Shown here piece after piece: positions 1 through 7,188 of a stretch of DNA of 32,232 bases. This DNA comes from an uncultured Clostridia bacterium (GTDB lineage: Bacteria > Bacillota > Clostridia > Oscillospirales > Acutalibacteraceae), in the NCBI GenBank assembly GCA_904399395.1, contig CAJFPJ010000051.1:1-32232 (forward strand), read 5' to 3'. Position numbers and translations under genes: made by a program. Position 1 is the first letter of the stretch, and each line of letters begins with the position of its first letter. Under the pieces are notes generated by a model. It was not told where the DNA came from. It made no database searches and was given only the letters and a program-made list of their open reading frames with translations.

Positions 1-1
1 C

Positions 2-271
2 TATGACAACCGCAGCAAGGGCGAAGTGGACTATCTGATCGACGATTACGACAGCTTATCCGCCGTACCGATTGAAGTGAAGTCCGGCAAGGACTATATG
101 GTACACAGTGCGCTCAATACCTTTGTGCAGAATGAGGATTACCACATCAAAAAAGCGTTTGTAGTATCAAATGAACGTGCGGTTTCCAGCAAGGGAAAGA
201 TTACGTACATCCCTATTTATTATATAATGTTTTTCCATGCAGACTCAGGTGAGAAAAAACTGCGTTTTTAA
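2..271 (+). CDS. C-terminal fragment of a DUF4143-type AAA ATPase
   Basis: The reading frame is open from base 2, so the gene begins outside the window and only about the last 89 residues are visible. They contain GEVDYLID followed about 15 residues later by IEVKSGK, the arrangement seen in the C-terminal DUF4143 domain of P-loop ATPases, which has a PD-(D/E)XK nuclease-like fold. The C-terminal stretch PIYYIMFF is also typical. The ATPase domain with Walker motifs would lie upstream and cannot be checked. Such proteins are common accessory genes of unclear role, often on mobile DNA. The internal GTG at 26 is not a credible start because the conserved motif begins at that point. The gene is followed by a terminator-like hairpin and then by element genes. 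Confidence 0.72.
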   Translation, partial: YDNRSKGEVDYLIDDYDSLSAVPIEVKSGKDYMVHSALNTFVQNEDYHIKKAFVVSNERAVSSKGKITYIPIYYIMFFHADSGEKKLRF

Positions 272-317
272 AATGGGCTTTCTTTTTTCCAAACAGACAC
301 ACAGCGTTTTGCCCTAT

Positions 318-358
318 GAGTGCCGGAATTGCCGGCGCTCAAGGCAAGGCGCTTTTTT
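318..358 (+). terminator. Probable terminator after the ATPase gene
   Basis: A 9-bp stem with one G-T pair (318-326 with 332-340, loop AATTG) is followed by GC-rich sequence and a run of six T at 353-358. It lies 47 nt after the stop codon of the partial ATPase gene. The T run is offset from the stem by 12 nt, so the fit to an intrinsic terminator is imperfect. Confidence 0.45.
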
Positions 359-401
359 ATTTTGAGGTGCAGAATTGTAAGAAAGGCTTCCGTATTTATG
401 G

Positions 402-454
402 GTGAGAAAGCAAAATACAGTTTGCTTTCTCACAGTACCTTGAAAATTGAATAG
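402..454 (+). promoter_or_regulatory. Leader hairpin plus boxA-like motif, copy 1
   Basis: A perfect 13-bp inverted repeat (402-414 with 421-433, 6-nt loop) is followed at once by a 20-nt motif at 435-454 that starts GTACCTTGA and ends GAATAG. A 17-of-20 match lies at 910-929, again just after a hairpin. The motif resembles the conserved CTTTGAAAACTGAATA stretch around Firmicute rRNA genes, which holds the boxA antitermination signal. That role is inferred here. No T run follows the hairpin, so it is not a simple terminator. Confidence 0.4.
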
Positions 455-522
455 CCACCGCCGGAAGTTATACAGGTTTTACGGATAGTGTGCGATGATA
501 TCCTTGTGGAGCATGCCCGTAA

Positions 523-633
523 ATGAAATACCGCATAGCGGGATCTGAAAATACGCGGTCGAAAAGGAGCGCAGGAAATGGTTCGGCGGTTAGGCGTTTT
601 ATTTTTAGGAACAGGGGGTATATCTCATTATAA
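523..633 (+). CDS. Possible 36-codon leader ORF
   Basis: An ATG ORF of 36 codons begins MKYRIAGSEN, is rich in Arg and Ser, and ends with TAA at 631-633. No clear ribosome binding site precedes its ATG. Its stop overlaps the only plausible start region of the next small gene (627-630), which has no ATG, GTG or TTG. This would fit translational coupling, but the ORF may also be chance. It has no recognisable family. Confidence 0.2.
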   Translation: MKYRIAGSENTRSKRSAGNGSAVRRFIFRNRGYISL

Positions 634-833
634 ACAAAAAATATAATGCTGGATGGCTGCCGAATCCTGATAATAATGGACGGATTAAACTATGCTTGGG
701 TGATAGGCCCATTACTATCTGTTTCAGTCAGGAGGAATCCTTTCATACGAAGGAGAAAGTGCGTGACATTTTAACTGAGGCATATGAAGAAAAAATCCAG
801 CGGATGATTAAGCAATCTTTAAGCGATTGCTGA
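627..833 (+). CDS. Small TnpW-like element protein
   Basis: The frame is open from a stop at 606-608 to TGA at 831-833 and encodes about 68 residues with a convincing protein-like sequence: GWLPNPDNNGRIKLCLGD, then ITICFSQEES and an amphipathic stretch KEKVRDILTEAYEEKI. Size, the short FS-E-S motif followed by a charged helix, and position beside a large serine recombinase resemble TnpW (PF14202) of Tn4451-type elements. The match is by eye and partial. The frame has no ATG, GTG or TTG; ATT at 627, 9 nt after AGGGGG (613-617), is the best start candidate. It could instead be a 5'-truncated gene. No function is established for TnpW. Confidence 0.45.
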   Translation: MINKKYNAGWLPNPDNNGRIKLCLGDRPITICFSQEESFHTKEKVRDILTEAYEEKIQRMIKQSLSDC

Positions 834-855
834 TGACGGAATATCATTGCTGAAG

Positions 856-884
856 TTGTTTTTCAGCAGCTTCCATGCTATAAT
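856..884 (+). promoter_or_regulatory. Promoter of the recombinase gene
   Basis: TTGTTT (856-861) and a perfect TATAAT (879-884) are separated by 17 nt. The predicted transcript would begin near 891, about 82 nt before the recombinase start. Confidence 0.6.
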
Positions 885-890
885 ATATGA

Positions 891-929
891 AAGCGAAGTA
901 TCGCTTGATGTACCTTGACAAACGAATAG
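891..929 (+). promoter_or_regulatory. Leader hairpin plus boxA-like motif, copy 2
   Basis: AAGCGA (891-896) and TCGCTT (901-906) form a 6-bp stem with a 4-nt loop at the predicted 5' end of the recombinase mRNA. It is followed by a 20-nt motif at 910-929 that matches 17 of 20 bases of the motif at 435-454. The shared hairpin-then-motif layout suggests a common leader control; the mechanism is not known from the sequence. Confidence 0.4.
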
Positions 930-972
930 GAAAGCAATGTGTTCCGTGCAAATTTTGTACGGAGGTATGATT

Positions 973-2574
973 GTGAAACGGGTTTATTGTCTTTATAGAG
1001 TGTCCACTAAAAAGCAGGTTGATAAAAATGAGGATGACATTCCCATGCAGCGTGGAGCCTGCCACGAGTTTGCTGCTCGGTTTGACGATTGGAAAATCGT
1101 TCAGGAATTTTCTGAAAAAGGTGTTTCCGGCTATAAAGTATCTGCGGAGAACCGGGATATCATTCAGGAACTGAAAAAAGCTGCTTTGAACGGTGAGTTC
1201 GACGTTTTGCTGGTGTTTATGTTTGACCGGATTGGAAGAATCGAGTATGAAACGCCTTTTGTGGTACAATGGTTTGCCGAGCATGGTGTTGAGGTATGGA
1301 GCGCCCGGGAAGGTCAGCAACGGTTTGAAAACCATGTTGATAAATTAACCAACTACCTGCGTTTTTGGCAGGCGTCCGGAGAGAGTGAAAAAACTTCTAT
1401 CCGCATTAAGAACAGCATACAGCAGATGGAGGAGGCTGGACTTTATACCGGGGGCGCGGTCAAATACGGCTACCGCTTAGTTGACAGCGGCCTTATCAAC
1501 AAGAGAAACCAGCCTATCAAAAAGTATGAAATTGACCCCGCTGAAGCTGAAATCCTGCATATGATCGACGATATGACGATTCATAAAGGATACGGCTCGT
1601 GGAGAATGGCGGATTATCTGAACAAACAGGGTTACCGGACGCATACAGGCGGGAAGTTTACCAGCATCAAGATTATTCGTATTTTGCGTGATCCCTATTA
1701 TTGCGGCGTTCTGCCGAATGGGAAAACTTCTGAAGCATTACAGCAGCTAAAAATCAGAAGCGAAGAAACATACCAGCAGCTTCTCTATATTCTTGACCAG
1801 AGAAACGCAAAGAATGAAGAGAAACGTCATATTGCCCTGCAAACAAAAGGGCAGGCGATGTTGTCGGGAAACATCTACTGCGCACACTGCGGCGGAAGAC
1901 TTACGACGATCCGGTACAGGGACAGCTATATCCGGGCGGATGGTTCTAAGTATTCTGTGGATCAGATTAAGTATTCCTGCTACCACAAGAGCCGTAAATT
2001 GTGTGAATGTGATGGACAGACAACCTATCAGGCGGATAAAGTGGACGAGATTGTACGGCAGATTATCCATCGGATTTTTAGCTGCATGGACGGTGCGCCG
2101 GAAGAGGAAAAACTGCAGCAGATGCTGAAAAGGCAGATAGCTGGGAACCGGGCTATGCAGAAGAAGATAGATGTTGAACTGGATAAAAACCGGGGACAAC
2201 TGACAAAACTCCAGCTTGAAATCGGCAAGACCTTGACAGGAGATAGCATCTATTCTCCTGAAGACTTGACTGAAGCGATCAAGGTGCTGAAAAGTCGTAT
2301 TGAAGACGGTGAAGAAAAGCTGCGAAAGCTTCAAGATGAAGAAAACGAGCAAAGGCGCGGCGTTGATGCTATCTCGCCGGCATTTAACCAATTTAAAAGC
2401 TGGGCGGATGAATTTGACACCGCGACATTGGAACAGAAAAAAATGATTGCGTGCCAGTTGTTCAAGCGTATCGAAGTCGGTAGGGATTATGCGGTTTCAG
2501 TTGAATTGAACATGACCTACCAGCAGTTTTGCTCCGAATGGAAGAATGCTGCTTCCGTATTGTCCGCCGTTTAA
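973..2574 (+). CDS. Large serine recombinase (site-specific integrase)
   Basis: This protein cuts and rejoins DNA through a serine-linked intermediate to integrate or excise an element. With the GTG start at 973 it has 533 residues. The N-terminal resolvase domain starts KRVYCLYRVSTKK, putting the catalytic Ser at residue 11, and includes FDRIGR. A recombinase domain follows (GGAVKYGYRL, TGGKFTSIKIIRILRDPYYCG), then a zinc ribbon (C-A-H-C at about 303-306 and a later CEC pair), a Lys/Glu-rich coiled coil (about 385-465) and a short C-terminal tail. GTG 973 is preferred because GGAGG at 961-965 sits 7 nt upstream; ATG 967 touches that site and ATG 937 has none. The gene lies about 240 nt from a truncated tRNA-Asn, so it is probably the enzyme that made that junction. 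The target is inferred. Confidence 0.93.
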   Translation: MKRVYCLYRVSTKKQVDKNEDDIPMQRGACHEFAARFDDWKIVQEFSEKGVSGYKVSAENRDIIQELKKAALNGEFDVLLVFMFDRIGRIEYETPFVVQWFAEHGVEVWSAREGQQRFENHVDKLTNYLRFWQASGESEKTSIRIKNSIQQMEEAGLYTGGAVKYGYRLVDSGLINKRNQPIKKYEIDPAEAEILHMIDDMTIHKGYGSWRMADYLNKQGYRTHTGGKFTSIKIIRILRDPYYCGVLPNGKTSEALQQLKIRSEETYQQLLYILDQRNAKNEEKRHIALQTKGQAMLSGNIYCAHCGGRLTTIRYRDSYIRADGSKYSVDQIKYSCYHKSRKLCECDGQTTYQADKVDEIVRQIIHRIFSCMDGAPEEEKLQQMLKRQIAGNRAMQKKIDVELDKNRGQLTKLQLEIGKTLTGDSIYSPEDLTEAIKVLKSRIEDGEEKLRKLQDEENEQRRGVDAISPAFNQFKSWADEFDTATLEQKKMIACQLFKRIEVGRDYAVSVELNMTYQQFCSEWKNAASVLSAV

Positions 2575-2662
2575 GTGGCTGAGTGGATTTGTTCTATTGG
2601 CATAAAATCCGGTGTGTAATTAAGTGATTGGTTGGGGAAAATGGAAAACTTGAAAATTCCTC

Positions 2663-2691
2663 TTGCCAACTTTGTGAAACTGTGATATTAT
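2663..2691 (+). promoter_or_regulatory. Outward-facing promoter near the element end
   Basis: TTGCCA (2663-2668) and TATTAT (2686-2691) are 17 nt apart, each 5 of 6 with consensus. It points out of the element toward the tRNA-Asn remnant and the CAU tRNA and could replace a promoter cut off by the insertion. It could also serve an excised circular form. Confidence 0.45.
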
Positions 2692-2776
2692 AATCAGCGT
2701 TGTAGGTTATCAATCGTTTGGTAGCTTATAATGTTTAGTAATTATCTCCTTCTGGTTGGTTTTGAACTGTGATATT
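2678..2776. repeat. 12-bp direct repeat pair at the element end
   Basis: AACTGTGATATT occurs at 2678-2689 and 2765-2776, 87 bp apart, in the non-coding strip between the recombinase and the junction. Such repeats can be accessory protein binding sites at element ends; here that is inference. Confidence 0.45.
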
Positions 2777-2783
2777 CTGTTTG

Positions 2784-2818
2784 TTGTTGTCGGTATAAAA
2801 CCGCAACAATGGTAGAGC
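2784..2818. other. Attachment-site junction (attL/attR) of the element
   Basis: Left of about 2810 the DNA is unrelated to tRNA and holds an imperfect inverted repeat (2784-2794 with 2800-2809, TTGTTGTCGGT / ACCGCAACAA). From TGG at 2810-2812 onward the sequence is tRNA-Asn. The switch occurs in the D-loop. This fits a hybrid attachment site with one element half and one chromosomal half. The exact crossover bases cannot be fixed without the empty site. Confidence 0.6.
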
Positions 2819-2869
2819 ATGCGGCTGTTAACCGCAGGGTCGTTGGTTCGAGTCCAACAGGGGGAGCCA
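2811..2869 (+). pseudogene. tRNA-Asn(GUU) fragment lacking its 5' part
   Basis: The 3' D-stem GAGC, a 5-bp anticodon stem with loop CTGTTAA (anticodon GTT), a 5-bp T-stem with loop TTCGAGT, the 3' acceptor strand AGGGGGA, discriminator G and encoded CCA are all present. The 5' acceptor strand (expected TCCCCCT) and 5' D-stem (expected GCTC) are absent: the corresponding bases are ATAAAA-type element DNA. The gene is therefore cut in the D-loop. A working tRNA-Asn could exist at the other element end or elsewhere. Confidence 0.75.
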
Positions 2870-2870
2870 G

Positions 2871-2905
2871 AAAACGATCCGAGTTATTCGGGTCGTTTTA
2901 TTTTC
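2871..2905 (+). terminator. Hairpin after the tRNA-Asn fragment
   Basis: A 12-bp stem (2871-2882 with 2888-2899, one G-T pair, 5-nt loop GTTAT) ends in a TTTT-ATTTT tract directly after the CCA. It is a good intrinsic terminator, yet the next tRNA begins 12 nt later, so it may allow partial read-through or mark separate transcripts. Confidence 0.65.
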
Positions 2906-2916
2906 TAAGTGTATAG

Positions 2917-2993
2917 GGGCCATTAGCTCAGTTGGTTAGAGCTACCGGCTCATAACCGGTTGGTCCGGGGTTCGAGTCCCTGATGGCCCACCA
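2917..2993 (+). tRNA. tRNA with anticodon CAU (Ile2 or Met)
   Basis: A full 77-nt cloverleaf: acceptor GGGCCAT / ATGGCCC, D-stem GCTC / GAGC, anticodon stem ACCGG / CCGGT with loop CTCATAA (CAT at 2951-2953), T-loop TTCGAGT, discriminator A and encoded CCA. The anticodon fits elongator Met or Ile2, in which lysidine synthase changes C34 so that AUA is read. The loop and closing GG-CC pairs look more like Clostridial and Bacillus tRNA-Ile2, but this is not decisive by eye. tilS is in this window at 15499-16908. Confidence 0.93.
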
Positions 2994-2997
2994 ATTG

Positions 2998-3043
2998 AAC
3001 AGCTTCAGATTCTTGTTTTAAGAATCTGGGGCTGTTTTGCTTT
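2998..3043 (+). terminator. Terminator after the CAU tRNA
   Basis: AACAGC plus CAGATTCTT (2998-3014) pairs with AAGAATCTG plus GCTGTT (3020-3036), with a small internal loop, followed by TTGCTTTG. It starts 4 nt after the tRNA CCA. Confidence 0.8.
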
Positions 3044-3172
3044 GTATAATTATTTTGAGAGAGAGTGTGAGCTCGTAATTCTATTTTTTAATAATAGGTG
3101 AAGTTGTCGGTTCGCTTAAGTAAAAATTCTAATAAGGTTTATGGAATTCATAAAAGAGTTATACTAAATCTA

Positions 3173-3214
3173 TTGCATTTGTGAAAAAAGAACAGTATAA
3201 TGAAAGAGCTGTTC
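3173..3214 (+). promoter_or_regulatory. Promoter and operator-like repeat for the ABC exporter
   Basis: TTGCAT (3173-3178), a 17-nt spacer and perfect TATAAT (3196-3201) lie about 50 nt before the exporter start. GAACAG (3190-3195) and CTGTTC (3209-3214) form an inverted repeat around the -10 box, the usual place for a repressor site. No local regulator gene is present to match it. The -35 box is weak. Confidence 0.45.
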
Positions 3215-3250
3215 GCAAGCATGTTCGTATCATAGGAAGAGGAGTTTTTT

Positions 3251-5077
3251 ATGAGAAGAACAAAGAATCGTACCGGAAACATGAAAATGATTCTTCAATT
3301 TTTGAAGGGAATCCGGTATCTGTTCGTGCTGTCTGTGATTTTTGCCATGATTCAGACAGTATTGAACGCACTAACTCCCCAGATCATTCGATATACCGTG
3401 GACTCGGTGATTGGTGGGAGTGAATCGAATCTTCCTGATTGGCTGGAGGGAATGATTCCGAAAGATGCGGAGGTATGGACCCTGCTCCTTGGTGCGGCTG
3501 CCATGGTGCTAGTGGTTGCCATAGTCTCGGGCATCACAAATTATTTCAGCCGTATGACACTTGCCAAAGGAAACGAAGGATTTGTAAAAGCGCTTCGTGA
3601 CCGCTTGTTTGAGCATATTCAGAAATTGCCGTTTTCTTGGCATGTACAGCATCAAACAGGCGATATCATTCAGCGTTGTACCTCCGATGTGGAGGTCATT
3701 CGTGGATTCGTAACACAGCAGCTTATGGAAGTTTTTCGCATATCTTTTCTGATTATTCTCTCGCTGTCTGTTATGTTTTCGATGAATGTGAGAATTTCAC
3801 TGATTGCTGTTATTTTCGTGCCAGTGGTGGCTGGATATTCCGGAATATTCTATTCTAAGATTGCTAATAGATTTCTGGTCGCTGATGAAGCGGAAGGGGA
3901 TCTTTCTGCGGCAGTTCAGGAAAATCTCACAGGTGTGCGTGTGGTTCGTGCTTTTGGCCGGGAAAAATATGAGATTGACCGTTTCGAAAAGAAAAACCAA
4001 AAATTTTCTAATTTATGGATTCGGCTCGGGCAACTGCTCAGTGTTTATTGGGGCCTTGGGGATCTGATTACGGGTCTGCAGATTTTAGTTGTTATTATTG
4101 CTGGAACTTTTGAAGCTGTGGCTGGGAATATCACCATGGGAGATTTTTTGGCCTTTATTTCCTATAATACCACATTGATCTGGCCTGTTCGCGGTTTGGG
4201 GCGCATCCTATCTGAGATGAGTAAAGCGGGAGTATCGGCCGATCGTCTGGGATATATTCTGAATGCTGAGGAAGAAACCGAGCCCGAAAATGCAGAAGAA
4301 CCCGATATGCATGGAGATATTTGCTTTGAGCACGTGAATTTTGCCTATGAAGGTTTACAGCCTGTGCTGAAAGACGTGGATTTCACCATAAAAAAGGGCA
4401 CGACATTTGCTATTTTGGGTGGGACTGGTTCCGGAAAATCCACGCTTACCTATCTTCTGGATCGGCTCTACGATTTACCGGAGGGCTGCGGCCGTATCAC
4501 GGTGGGAGGCGTGGACATTAATCGTATCCGGCGGGAATGGGTTCGTAAAAATGTGGGCCTTGTTCTGCAGGAGCCATTCTTATTTTCCAGGACGATTCAA
4601 GAAAATATCAGTTCCTTCCGTCCGGGAGCCCCCTTTGAGGAAATTCAGTTTGCGGCTCGGATCGCGTGTGTGGATGAAGCGGTTGAATCTTTCACAGAAG
4701 GATATGCAACAATCGTGGGAGAGAGGGGCGTCACTCTTTCAGGCGGTCAGAAACAGCGTGTGGCTATTGCGCGTATGCTGATGCAGAAGGCTCCTATCAT
4801 GATATTTGACGATTCTCTTTCTGCGGTGGATTCTGAGACGGATTCCAAAATACGTGCAGCCCTGAAAGAATGCCTTGGTTCTTCAACGGTGATTTTGATT
4901 TCTCATCGAATTACCACTCTCATGCAGGCTGATCAGATCCTTGTATTGGATAATGGCCGTGTGGCAGAGCTGGGGACTCATGAAGAGCTCATACAGAGGG
5001 ATGGTATTTACAAACGCATATACGACATCCAGATGAGCAGCGATGACCGCGCCCTGTTGGAAAAGGAGGGAGAATAA
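3251..5077 (+). CDS. ABC exporter, subunit with degenerate ATP site
   Basis: This 608-residue half-transporter has an N-terminal six-helix membrane domain (about 15-320) and a C-terminal nucleotide-binding domain, as in type I multidrug, lipid or peptide exporters. The Walker A motif GGTGSGKST is near 390, the signature LSGGQKQR near 496 and the H-loop ISHR follows. In Walker B the usual catalytic Glu is Asp (IMIFDDSLSAVD, about 516-527), the mark of the inactive site in heterodimeric exporters such as BmrCD or TM287/288. The start follows an AAGAGGAG site. The stop TAA overlaps the ATG of the partner gene by 1 nt, so the two are surely cotranslated. The substrate cannot be told. Confidence 0.93.
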   Translation: MRRTKNRTGNMKMILQFLKGIRYLFVLSVIFAMIQTVLNALTPQIIRYTVDSVIGGSESNLPDWLEGMIPKDAEVWTLLLGAAAMVLVVAIVSGITNYFSRMTLAKGNEGFVKALRDRLFEHIQKLPFSWHVQHQTGDIIQRCTSDVEVIRGFVTQQLMEVFRISFLIILSLSVMFSMNVRISLIAVIFVPVVAGYSGIFYSKIANRFLVADEAEGDLSAAVQENLTGVRVVRAFGREKYEIDRFEKKNQKFSNLWIRLGQLLSVYWGLGDLITGLQILVVIIAGTFEAVAGNITMGDFLAFISYNTTLIWPVRGLGRILSEMSKAGVSADRLGYILNAEEETEPENAEEPDMHGDICFEHVNFAYEGLQPVLKDVDFTIKKGTTFAILGGTGSGKSTLTYLLDRLYDLPEGCGRITVGGVDINRIRREWVRKNVGLVLQEPFLFSRTIQENISSFRPGAPFEEIQFAARIACVDEAVESFTEGYATIVGERGVTLSGGQKQRVAIARMLMQKAPIMIFDDSLSAVDSETDSKIRAALKECLGSSTVILISHRITTLMQADQILVLDNGRVAELGTHEELIQRDGIYKRIYDIQMSSDDRALLEKEGE

Positions 5078-6906
5078 TGCCTGCTATTGATGAACAGGAC
5101 TATACTAAATCCTTCCGTTTGAGTATCTGGAAAAGCATGATCCCTTTTTTGAGGCCCTATCGGAAAACGCTTATTACTGTAATTTTGCTGAATCTATTCA
5201 GTGCGGGTATAGACATAGCCCTGCCTTTGTTTCAGAGTTATGCAATCAACAATTACATAAAAATGCGTACAACAGAAGGAATAGCTTTTTTTATAGCTTT
5301 ATATGTGCTGGTAGTTGTGGTGCAGACGGTATTCGTCATTATGTTTACCCGACGTTCTATGCGCATTGAAATGCTTTTGGGGCGGGATATGAAGCGGGCT
5401 TGTTTTATCCATTTGCAGACGCTTGGATTTTCCTATTACAATACGACTCCTGTGGGGTATATTTTGGCCCGGATCATGAGCGATACAAACCGGATCGCTA
5501 GTATGATCGCTTGGGGTCTGATCGATATGATGTGGGCTATTATGTATGTAGTAGGCGTTTTTATCGCTATGCTGATTTTGAATCCATCTTTGGCTTTGAT
5601 CATCATGCTGATCGTCCCTGCTATCGTATTACTTACCATTTATTTTCAGAAACGTATATTGCATTGGAATCGGAAGGTTCGCAAGATCAATTCTAAAATT
5701 ACCAGTGCATATAATGAAGGAATCACCGGAGCAAAAACTTCCAAAACTCTCACTATTGAAGAAAACAATTTACGTGATTTCAAAGAAATCACCTCTGAGA
5801 TGCGCCATGCGGGTATACGCGCAGCAAGGCTTTCTGCTATTTATATTCCGTTGGTGTTGCTTCTGAGCTCGGGCGCCACAGCAATTGTTCTGGCCAGAGG
5901 CGGCGATATGGTCATTCAGAACGTGATGTTGTTGGGCACGCTTTCTGCCTTTACTTCGTATGCAGTGGGAATTTTTGAACCCATCCAACAAATTGCCCGC
6001 ACCTTTGCTGAGATTATTTCCATGCAGGCAAATATCGAGCGTGTGGATGGTCTCCTGCAGCAGAAGCCCTCTATTGTGGATACACCTGAGGTAGTGAATA
6101 AATACGGAGACATGTTTACACCCAAAAAGGAAAACTGGGAAAAACTGGAGGGGGATATTGAATTTGAAGATGTATCCTTTAAATATCCCGATGGGCATGA
6201 ATACGTGCTGGAACATTTTAATCTGAAGGTTCCTAGAGGTTCAACGGTAGCCATAGTGGGGGAGACAGGAGCGGGGAAAAGCACCCTTGTGAATCTGGCT
6301 TGCAGGTTCTTTGAGCCTACGAAAGGGCGCATCCTTATAGACGGTAGAGATTATCGGGAACGATCTCAGCTATGGCTGCACAGCAATATAGGATATGTTT
6401 TGCAGAATCCTCATCTCTTTTCGGGGACAGTTATGGAGAATATTCGGTATGGGCGCCTGGATGCAACAGATGAGGAAGTATATGCGGCGGCAAAAGCCGT
6501 TTCCGCTGACCTGGTGGTAGAAAAACTTGAACACGGCTATGCGAGCAGCGTGGGAGAGGGAGGCGACCGTCTCTCTACCGGTGAAAAACAGCTGATATCC
6601 TTTGCCAGGGCAGTTTTGGCAGATCCCCGAATTTTTGTGCTGGATGAAGCTACCTCCTCTATTGATACGCAGACAGAGAAGCTGATTCAGGATGCAATTT
6701 CCCATCTTCTGAAGGATAGGACATCCTTCCTGATTGCGCATCGTCTTTCCACTATACGGCAGGCAGATATGATTCTGGTAGTCCGCGACGGACGTATTGT
6801 GGAGAAGGGCACTCATAAGGAACTGTTGGCAAAGCATGGGTATTACCATGATCTTTATAGTAAGCAATTTGAGGAAGAATCTGCTATGCGCGTTTTGGAG
6901 GCATAA
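5077..6906 (+). CDS. ABC exporter, catalytic partner subunit
   Basis: A 609-residue half-transporter with a six-helix membrane domain (about 25-325) and an ATPase domain: Walker A GETGAGKST near 395, Walker B IFVLDEATSSID with the catalytic Glu, and H-loop IAHR. Its signature is LSTGEKQ instead of LSGGQ. The two subunits therefore complement each other: the canonical Walker B here would pair with the LSGGQ of the first subunit, while this altered signature would face the first subunit's Asp-type site. This asymmetry is known for heterodimeric exporters. AAGGAGGGAG precedes the ATG inside the end of the first gene. The pair is closed by a strong terminator. Confidence 0.93.
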   Translation: MPAIDEQDYTKSFRLSIWKSMIPFLRPYRKTLITVILLNLFSAGIDIALPLFQSYAINNYIKMRTTEGIAFFIALYVLVVVVQTVFVIMFTRRSMRIEMLLGRDMKRACFIHLQTLGFSYYNTTPVGYILARIMSDTNRIASMIAWGLIDMMWAIMYVVGVFIAMLILNPSLALIIMLIVPAIVLLTIYFQKRILHWNRKVRKINSKITSAYNEGITGAKTSKTLTIEENNLRDFKEITSEMRHAGIRAARLSAIYIPLVLLLSSGATAIVLARGGDMVIQNVMLLGTLSAFTSYAVGIFEPIQQIARTFAEIISMQANIERVDGLLQQKPSIVDTPEVVNKYGDMFTPKKENWEKLEGDIEFEDVSFKYPDGHEYVLEHFNLKVPRGSTVAIVGETGAGKSTLVNLACRFFEPTKGRILIDGRDYRERSQLWLHSNIGYVLQNPHLFSGTVMENIRYGRLDATDEEVYAAAKAVSADLVVEKLEHGYASSVGEGGDRLSTGEKQLISFARAVLADPRIFVLDEATSSIDTQTEKLIQDAISHLLKDRTSFLIAHRLSTIRQADMILVVRDGRIVEKGTHKELLAKHGYYHDLYSKQFEEESAMRVLEA

Positions 6907-6940
6907 ACGCCAATTGAAAGCAGAGATTGTGTTTTTTATG

Positions 6941-6978
6941 ACAGGAGGATTTCCCGAAGCGGGAAATCCTCCTGTTTC
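6941..6978 (+). terminator. Terminator of the ABC exporter operon
   Basis: A perfect 15-bp stem (6941-6955 with 6961-6975, loop GAAGC) begins 34 nt after the exporter stop codon. The T tract (TTTCT) is short, but the stem is very stable. Confidence 0.85.
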
Positions 6979-7107
6979 TATAAAGGGATAAGGATGAAAG
7001 CAATATAAGAAAAATATGCGCAGTTTAGCTTGGTTTTTAAAAAGAAATAACAATATTTTGTGTGGGTAAAAAGTGTGAAATTGGGATATGAATCAATCAA
7101 TACGTAC

Positions 7108-7156
7108 AAGAAAAGAGAAGAAGTGCCGATTTTGACCGTACTCCTTCTCTTTTCTT
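7108..7156. terminator. Terminator hairpin at the end of the rnhA-nifS unit
   Basis: Two 17-nt arms (7108-7124 and 7140-7156) pair with one mismatch around a 15-nt loop. The arms are A/G-rich and T/C-rich. It lies 32 nt beyond the cysteine desulfurase stop and could stop transcription from both sides. Confidence 0.6.
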
Positions 7157-7188
7157 AGTGGCTTTGGAAAATAGAAATCAGCGATTGA

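Noticed and set aside
460-560. Possible rRNA fragment, from similarity of ACCGCATA and CCTTGAAAA stretches to rRNA operon sequence
   Set aside because: Only short words match; neighbouring sequence does not follow 16S or 23S rRNA. The motif is better treated as a leader element.
2793-2869. Functional tRNA-Asn
   Set aside because: The bases in place of the 5' acceptor and D-stem do not pair with the 3' strands, so no cloverleaf can form.
3181-3423. 80-codon frame before the ABC exporter
   Set aside because: It overlaps the exporter start by over 170 nt in another frame, covers the likely promoter and operator, and has no ribosome site.
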